Shown here in pieces: positions 57,790 to 64,000 of a DNA stretch of 64,000 nucleotides. A program made the translations under genes and the position numbers. This DNA is from Voacanga thouarsii (taxonomy: Eukaryota > Streptophyta > Magnoliopsida > Gentianales > Apocynaceae). The notes below the pieces were generated by a model, which worked only from the letters and a program-made list of their open reading frames with translations, did no database searches and was not told where the DNA came from. Positions within the stretch are counted from its first letter, which is position 1. Each line of letters opens with the position of its first letter. The DNA lies in assembly GCA_026120185.1 (NCBI GenBank), contig JANUWF010001631.1, positions 2,356,001-2,420,000 of the forward strand, written 5' to 3'.

Positions 57790-58603
57790 CTAAGAAGTCT
57801 AAATAATCTTTCTCCCAATGCCTCTTCTTACCACATCTGAAGCATTTACCTTTGGGCTTGACCTACCTAGATGCGTTTTGGTTGGGCACCTGCGTTGTTT
57901 TGGACCTTCCTCTTCTTGAATTTCTTAGACTTTGCTTTAATTCTAGAAGAAGAAGTAGAAAGAAAGACCAAAAATTTTGACACGGGCTTTATGATCTTTT
58001 CTACCACCTAGAGCACTTCATAAACTCCGTAAGATTTATATCCAACTTGTTTATATTGTAGTTCAACTTGAATTGAGAATATGAATCAGGCAGAGTTTCA
58101 AGAACCACGTCAATTTAGCTCTCACGATCTATTGTTGAGCCTAGGACCTTAGCCTCCTCAAACTATGCAATCATCTTAAGCAGATGCTCTCGAACCGATG
58201 CCTCCTCAGCCTTCCTAGTATTCATGATTGCCCTAAGAGCTTTCTGCCTTATGGGCCAGCTCTTGTCAGTAAACATGGTACACAATGACAAATCCATGTC
58301 ATACACAGTGGCCGTGTGTCCATGCTTAGATTGGAGAACATTAGACATGAAAGTTAACATATAGCACTTAGCCAACTCATCAACTTTCTTCCAAGCCTTC
58401 TCGGCCTCTCGCTCCTGATCAGTGGATTCTATCCCAATCTCAGGACAGGGATCTATAAGAACATACTTATACTCCTCAGCAGTAAGTACTATATTCAGGT
58501 TCCTCTTCCAATCCACATAATTTAGGCCTGTCAACTTATTCTCCTTGAGAATGATTGACAATGGACCGAAATTAGACCTTTCTGAAATATTGCGAAAAAA
58601 CAT
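57790..58603 (-). pseudogene. Copia F gag
   Basis: The frame is open at 58163-58603. It has NFGPLSIILKENKLTGLNYV, DWKRNLNIVLTAEEYKYVL, then EAEKAWKKVDELAKCYMLTF and a region leading to VREHLLKMIA, the copia gag order. Stops and shifts follow before the zinc knuckle at about 57853-57800, KCFRCGKKRHWEKDY. There the final cysteine of CX2CX4HX4C is replaced by tyrosine. The protein would package RNA; the damaged knuckle argues against function. Confidence 0.9.
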
Positions 58604-59150
58604 TCATTTAGTTTGTAAGAAATAAAAATGCACATTTCTTTATATTATTTCTTTGATAATAGATAACTTTTAAAACCATTATTAATAATATAAATAGTTT
58701 GACTCTTAGAAAAGCTAACAAAGCTCCGTAGGAAGATTAATAGCATTCTAAGTTAAGTGTATAACCATCACGAATCAAAACTTCCTAAATAGATAATGGT
58801 CTAGAAAAAGTTTCACTGATAGGATGGCCACTGATTCACACCACCTACAAGCAATCTAGTGCTAAAAACCTCCAACGTAGGTTGGTCGATCCTAGCAAAT
58901 ACCCTAGACTTTTAATTTTACTCTTCCATTAGTTCTAAACAATTGTGGAAATCCATCCTATAGGGGGTCATGCGCAGAATGACATGAGAAAATCCACTAT
59001 CTCTATAGAGAGTTGTGATAGAAGTCATGGGGTCATTGGAACCCCTCTCCCACTTAATATATTATTGAAAATAGAGTTTTAGGCCCACAAACGTTTTCTA
59101 TAATCTTATAGTTTCATTAACTTTAGTAAAAAAAAAACTAAAATTCAATA

Positions 59151-59190
59151 TTATTCTCTATGTCAAGGATTAAATCCTTTGAGAGAATAA
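59151..59190. other. Leader stem-loop 1a (copia F)
   Basis: TTATTCTCT pairs with AGAGAATAA, and inside it AAGGATT pairs with AATCCTT. Its homologues are at 59262-59301, 49388-49419 and 49594-49629. Confidence 0.85.
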
Positions 59191-59261
59191 ACTATAAATT
59201 TATTTTACTATTCTAAGTGAATAACCAAGTAAAACTTTAGTAAATAACCTTAAGTTCAACA

Positions 59262-59301
59262 TTATTCTCTATGTCAAGGATTAAACCCTCTAAGAGACTA
59301 A
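59262..59301. other. Leader stem-loop 1b (copia F)
   Basis: This is the same module with changes in the right arm (AAACCCTCTAAGAGACTAA), so the inner stem is weakened while TCTCT/AGAGA remains. Confidence 0.75.
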
Positions 59302-59366
59302 ACCATGAACTCCTCTATTTTTAAAGTTTTTAGATTAAAACATTTTATCAAAAACTATTCTATCTA

Positions 59367-59384
59367 GTGAGACTTTGGTCTCAC
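59367..59384. other. Leader stem-loop 2 (copia F)
   Basis: GTGAGAC-TTTG-GTCTCAC forms a perfect 7-bp stem with a four-base loop, the counterpart of 49490-49503 in copia G. Confidence 0.85.
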
Positions 59385-59719
59385 AAGAACTTGCATTTGA
59401 TAACAAAAATGAAATAAGCATGATAACAAAAGTAAACTTTTTCATGCTCAAACTATTCATTTATTTCTAAGTGACCAAACAATGGATTAAACATCATGAA
59501 TTTAACAATTAATGATCTTGTCTAATCCTAAGGTGGTTCATCCTTTACTACTCATTTTCACGCAAATTATTCATCCGTAGATAAAAAAAACTATTGCGAA
59601 AAAGTAACCTCATACAATGGTTTCACAACATAATTACATCAAGGAAAATTTGAGGTACAGAACTTCAATAGTGCTCTCCCTTTTCATGGACAAAATTGTG
59701 CGCATCCACCTTTGGGCAA

Positions 59720-59855
59720 AATGGACATGACGCTTGGTCCATTGGGCCCACCTAGCACTGAGTCTGCTCTGTTTCTCCAAAACCTCCAGTTGGGCAATGT
59801 GGACCTAGCCTTGGTTCGATCAGGCCACCTGGCACGAGGTCCATTTTGGAGTTTG
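59720..59855 (-). repeat. LARD-U3-like palindrome module in copia F leader
   Basis: Nineteen identical bases (59747-59765, CCCACCTAGCACTGAGTCT) match 756-774 of the LARD B 3' LTR. The similarity continues into CTGTTTCTCC and the next palindromic units (GGACCTAGCC..., CCTGGCACGAGGTCC), in the same order and orientation as in the LARD LTR. Confidence 0.8.
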
Positions 59856-60216
59856 CCGATTTGTGGAAAAATTCTGCTTTTCAGCCATTTTCCCCCTCAG
59901 CAATTCCAGCAATCACATTTTTCAGTCCTGAAAATTTACAAGTTAAAAGAAACACAAAACCAGACTTAAAAAGATACATTTACAAGTACCTATGCCTCTA
60001 ACCACGAGGTGTACATCGCATCTACTTAAAACCAGAAAAACAATGGAAAAACTATTAGAATACATGATCATATGCCTCTAACCATAAGGCATACATGATC
60101 TCTAGAAACTAATGCATGAGAGATCACATTATTTCACAAAAGATTCATTTTCAATAGTAAAGGAACCATCTTTTCCAATTTTTAACGCTAGTACATGCTC
60201 CTAGATGAAAACCGTG

Positions 60217-60228
60217 GCTTTAATACCA
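60217..60228 (-). other. Primer-binding site of copia F (initiator Met tRNA)
   Basis: The complement reads TGGTATTAAAGC, two changes from the initiator tRNA-Met complement, two bases from the LTR end. Confidence 0.88.
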
Positions 60229-60230
60229 CT

Positions 60231-61025
60231 TGAAAGATCAAAACAGAAAAAATCAAAGAAAACCCAATGAAAATTTTTTAAATTTTTTGAGCCACATCTA
60301 GGAGAGAGTATTACTTTTTTTTATTGGTCGTTGATTAACCAAAGAAAGGTTGGGTTGCACTGGAACTTGCAATGGAAGGAAAGGAGGAGGCACCTACGGT
60401 TCAACCGGTATTCCTGCCAATCTTCTTCTCATACGCATCAAGCGTCTCCAAGCTTCTTCTCTTTGTCTTCCAGAGTATAACTCTACCTTATTCTTGGGTT
60501 AGCTTGGTGAAAGCTCCTTCTTTAGATAATCAAAATATCTCAAAGAGAAAAAGAAGAGATGAACAAGAACAAGAGGAAGAGATGGCACACTCGAGAGAGT
60601 AAGAAAAATCAATGTTATTTTTCTCCCACTCTTGCACACCTATTTTTGACCAACCTTAGGACTCGATTAAGCCCTAATGGCTAAAAACATTAAGCCCTAA
60701 TGGGCTTGGTGCTGTGCTCCAAAACCAATCCAAGACGGGCCTAAACCTCATAATTAATTAATTACCTATTCTGGGCTTCATTAAATACTCAAGACTAATT
60801 AATTAATTTTAATTAGACTCTTCTTATATGTTAACATATATCAGCCCAATTAATTTATTTATTCTAGCCCAATTCTATTAATTAATTAATTATCTTTTCT
60901 AGGCCTTATAAAAAAACCAAGACTAATTAAGTAATTCTAATTGGACTCTTAGAATAAATTTTATTCTCTTCCATATAATTATCCATTAAGTCCAGATTGT
61001 GTCTAAATAACACTAAGGTAACTTG
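60231..61025 (-). mobile_element. Copia F 5' LTR, 3' part
   Basis: It matches 52944-53740 of the 3' LTR. It is interrupted at 61025 by D3, leaving acttg (61021-61025) as the expected left target duplication. The remainder lies off the right edge. Confidence 0.9.
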
Positions 61026-64000
61026 TGTAACACCCCGCTACCTAGGCCCGCTAGAGCCGGGGATGTCGCCCCGTCCAAAGGACAAGGGGTCTTTATAACT
61101 AGGTCACACAAATGAAATAGCGGAATATAAATAATACTTGAACTTAAAATTTATTACATCCCAAAATAAATATCAATCCAAGGATAAATCCCAAATTACC
61201 AAAAACAAATCCGTAATAAAAATTTATCCACTCTCATCTCCCCAAAACATTACACAAAAATAAATCATCAGAAAATCTTCCAAAGCAGGCATAATCTTGC
61301 TACTCATCCCCACAGTAGGATCGACCTGAAATCATGGTAAAACGAGTGATGAGACAAAAATCTCCGTAAGTCCGTGTGTGCTTTGGGTGTTCAGTGAAAT
61401 CAGTTCGTGGATGCAAAATATGAAATCTTTACGAAAGAATTACTGGCAAGCAATAAACATTAGTTAAAAGCAAGAGTGGTGTTTTGGCTTTTCCAAGCAT
61501 ACATAATCAATAAAATCAACCACTCGAAATAAATAATTATGGGTTACCACACGTTGGGCCCCATAACCAGTCCGAATGCTGACACTTTGTGCAAACTGAC
61601 AACAGGTAGGTGATCGGCCTACCGGGCAAGATACTCCTCCTTCTCTATACCCAACAACAACTGGGTGTCTATTCTGGCAAAACACAGTCACTTGACTGAA
61701 ATAAAACCAACTGCTAGCTCAAACCGGCACGACCTACTGGACTGACATCTCATCCGGGAAGGACTCACCCCTCAGAGGTGGCCAACTACTGAGAGACTTA
61801 CCCTAACCCTTCAAAGACTAGCCCTAGCAGTCCACCCTTATTGAGTACTCAACATAACGTATCCCACTTGGAAAAAATGAACAAAACACAGTTCCACTTG
61901 AACATGGAAATTAAGGGTTTCCAAAATCTTTGTCAAAAACAGTTTTAGAAAGAGTTTCGAGTTTGAGTAAATCTGCCTATTAATTTTCAGATGAATCATT
62001 TATCGGAAATATAATAGGAGACAACCCTCAATTGTCTTTGCAAAAATGAGTGTCCATGAACTCTACATTTGACTTGCCATAATTTAACACTTTTCATCAA
62101 TCAGGTTTTATGCAGGAGCTTACCTAATCCTCGCTCACAACAATAGGTCTCCAACAGCTGACCTAACCCCGCATGGCAAAAACAAACCACAATCAATCTC
62201 AAGCCACAATCCACTTCCTCAATTTTAAATTAACTCCACTTACTACTATCATAATCCTAGTGTCCTAAGCTTTAAGGCCAAACAACAAGTAAATAGGTTT
62301 GTAAGCTAAGGGTAATTTGATATTTAGAATAATTACTGTTCTGGGAAATAAGTACTAATAAGTTAAAGGTTTAAATATTGCTAAGAAAATTTAGAGTTTA
62401 TTTGATGAAGAGTCTTAGGTGGTTTTTAGGAAAAATAATGATTTATTAATAATTTAGTTGTTAGAAAATAATTGATAACCAAAGTTAGTTGAAAATGAAT
62501 TTTAATGAGTCTTGCTTGAAAAATAATAAATAAGTTTTAATAGGTTTTGATTAAAAGATAATAATTAAATTTACAATAATAAGTATTTTACTAATTATGA
62601 TTATTTCCATAAAAGGCTTAGTTGTTTCATTACTTTATATAATATCTATATATTTTATTTTTAGTAAGAGCTATTATTTATTTAACTAAAATATCCTTAA
62701 TATATATATAATATTCCAATTCTACCCTTCCTAGGGTTTTTTTCGAAATTACTAGCCAAAAATTATAATATTAAATATTTTATTTGAAGAAATAAAATTT
62801 AGCTTCGGGACAACTAGGTCATGATCATATTTCCATGGCTATTCACAATCATGAATATATACAATCCTTCAATTCATCAAATTATCCAAATCATGCATAC
62901 AAGCATAGATCTAAATTTATCAAGACATGATCTAACCTCTACTAGCATAAATATGATCATGGCTTCAATAATCCAACATGAATATAAATCATATTCACCA
63001 AAGGTGACATAATCTTTAGCATACTTCACCACAAATACTACCTATGACATGGTAACATGCATCAAACCTCAAATCATCATACAAACAACCAGGATAATCC
63101 TTCCATGCATAAATCCCATCTCCTTCACAATCATACATATATTCATGCTTCAATCTCAACAATACATACTCAAATCCTATTACAACCCACCTTCTATCAT
63201 CATCATCCTAGAGACACAAATCTAGAGTTTAAAAGAAAGATTGAAGGAACTTACTTGGTTGATGAATACCTTGAAGGAGTTTAGAATGGATCTCAACTCC
63301 TAGATGCCTAAAATCGTCCAAGGAAGATGGAGGGAGCATGGCCATGGAAGAAGAAGCCATCCGGCCAAGAGAGAGAGTTTCGGCCATGAGAGAGAGAGAG
63401 AGAGAGAGAGACCATTAGCATGTTTATTCATATATATTTTCACTAGAGATCAAAATTGGAGAAGATAAAGTTGTTAGAACAAACCTACCTTGAAGGTGTT
63501 CTTGAACCTTCACAGAATTTTCTAGTTTTGATCCGAACTAGCGAGTTGGTTTGTGGAGTTTGATGTTAAGAATGGTGTTAATGGACTCACGGCAGTGAGT
63601 AGGTCAAATTTGGAGATTTAGAGAAGGTTTGAAGTGGTTTGGAGGGGTATTAGGTGAAAGGAAGAAGTAGGTGTTCTTGGTGTATTGTGTGTGTTCTTGA
63701 AGGTTAAAGGAATTTGAGAGAATTTGATTTGTAGCTGCCGAAATTCTGTGAGAACTAGGGCTGCCAAATTTTCTGTAGGGTTTAGGAAGATGGTTCTTTG
63801 ATTTGGAAGGGAAAAGGAAAGACTAGTTGTTAAAATCCTTGAAGAATATTTTTAGGAAGCAAATTTGGAAACTAAATATCCTAAAATATCTTGATTATTA
63901 GAGAGCTTTGGAAGTCTGCCATGGCCGACTGTTTTGAGCAGAATTTCGGTGGGATGAAAGCTGGTTTAAGGTAGCTTATGGTGGCCAAAAACAAGGTGCA
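61026..64000 (-). mobile_element. D3: Tekay-like LTR, right end off window
   Basis: It starts TGTAACACCCCGCTACCTAGG and is colinear with D1: GGGGATGTCGCCCC near the start, GGTAGGTGATCGGCCTACCG at about 61607, and a (GA)n run at 63388-63411. At least 2975 bp are present. Whether it is a solo LTR or part of a full element cannot be seen here. I find no gag or pol frame; the small frames at 62821-63284 lie in AT-rich LTR sequence. Confidence 0.85.
63388..63411. repeat. (GA)n microsatellite in D3
   Basis: A pure GA/AG run with a shorter GAGAGAGAG run 20 bp upstream; it is the counterpart of 9189-9216 in D1. Confidence 0.96.

Larger units (their letters stand above)
58604..60216 (-). other. Copia F 5' leader
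   Basis: This leader of about 1.6 kb between PBS and gag has no gene I can support. It contains two copies of stem-loop 1 and one stem-loop 2 (see separate entries). It also has a 135-bp module at 59720-59855 homologous to the U3 palindrome region of the LARDs. A short near-repeat of TACATGATC/ATGCCTCTAACC words lies at 59990-60110. Confidence 0.75.

Overview
This window is intergenic DNA from a flowering-plant nuclear genome. It is AT-rich, with no recognisable host gene, rRNA or tRNA gene, and no CRISPR or bacterial-type operon. I can assign essentially all of it to LTR retrotransposons inserted into one another up to four levels deep. The evidence is paired 5-bp target-site duplications (TSDs), TG...CA termini, primer-binding sites (PBS) complementary to plant tRNA 3' ends, polypurine tracts (PPT), and decayed gag/pol reading frames.

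Layout. The oldest visible layer is a minus-strand Ty1/copia element, 'G'. Its pieces are the integrase fragment 24965-25314, protease/integrase N-terminus and gag 47292-48807, leader 48808-50451 plus 52010-52082, PBS 52083-52094, and a 5' LTR piece 52097-52943. Four insertions broke G. (1) LARD B, minus strand: a non-autonomous element with ~1.5-kb LTRs and a tRNA-Asp-type PBS, entering at 24965 and running off the left edge. (2) LARD C, plus strand, same family, 25315-47291, TSD gcgat/gtgat. (3) A solo LTR of a related family, 50452-52009, TSD acaac. (4) Copia 'F', minus strand, 52944 to beyond the right edge.

Each LARD was then hit by a giant-LTR Ty3/gypsy chromovirus of the Tekay/Del type. 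Tekay A (minus, 777-20534, TSD tctaa) split the 3' LTR of LARD B. Tekay E (plus, 26646-42890, TSD taagg/taaga) split the 5' LTR of LARD C. These were hit in turn. Tekay A holds a copia-type solo LTR (3009-4317, TSD acaca) and a 4.2-kb Tekay-like solo LTR D1 (6930-11127). Tekay E holds a truncated Angela/BARE-like copia LTR (31603-33291), an intact solo LTR of that family (39168-40869, TSD ggaac) and solo LTR D2 (35362-38688, TSD tcagg). Copia F holds D3 (61026 to the right edge).

Coding capacity. No element is intact. Tekay A keeps decayed protease, RT, RNase H, integrase and chromodomain but has lost the gag core. Tekay E keeps gag and chromodomain but lost protease, RT, RNase H and most of integrase. 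Copia F is the best preserved: protease, integrase and RT catalytic motifs are still readable.

Three things are not explained by standard annotation: a ~300-residue protein-like reading frame of unknown type in the gag position of both LARD copies; an acidic pre-gag reading frame shared by both Tekay elements; and paired RNA-hairpin modules conserved in the leaders of copia F and G. Other structural oddities are U3 palindrome clusters, one of which recurs in the copia F leader, a 1.6-kb duplication inside one giant LTR with a mosaic partner LTR, and a template-switch-like scramble in another.
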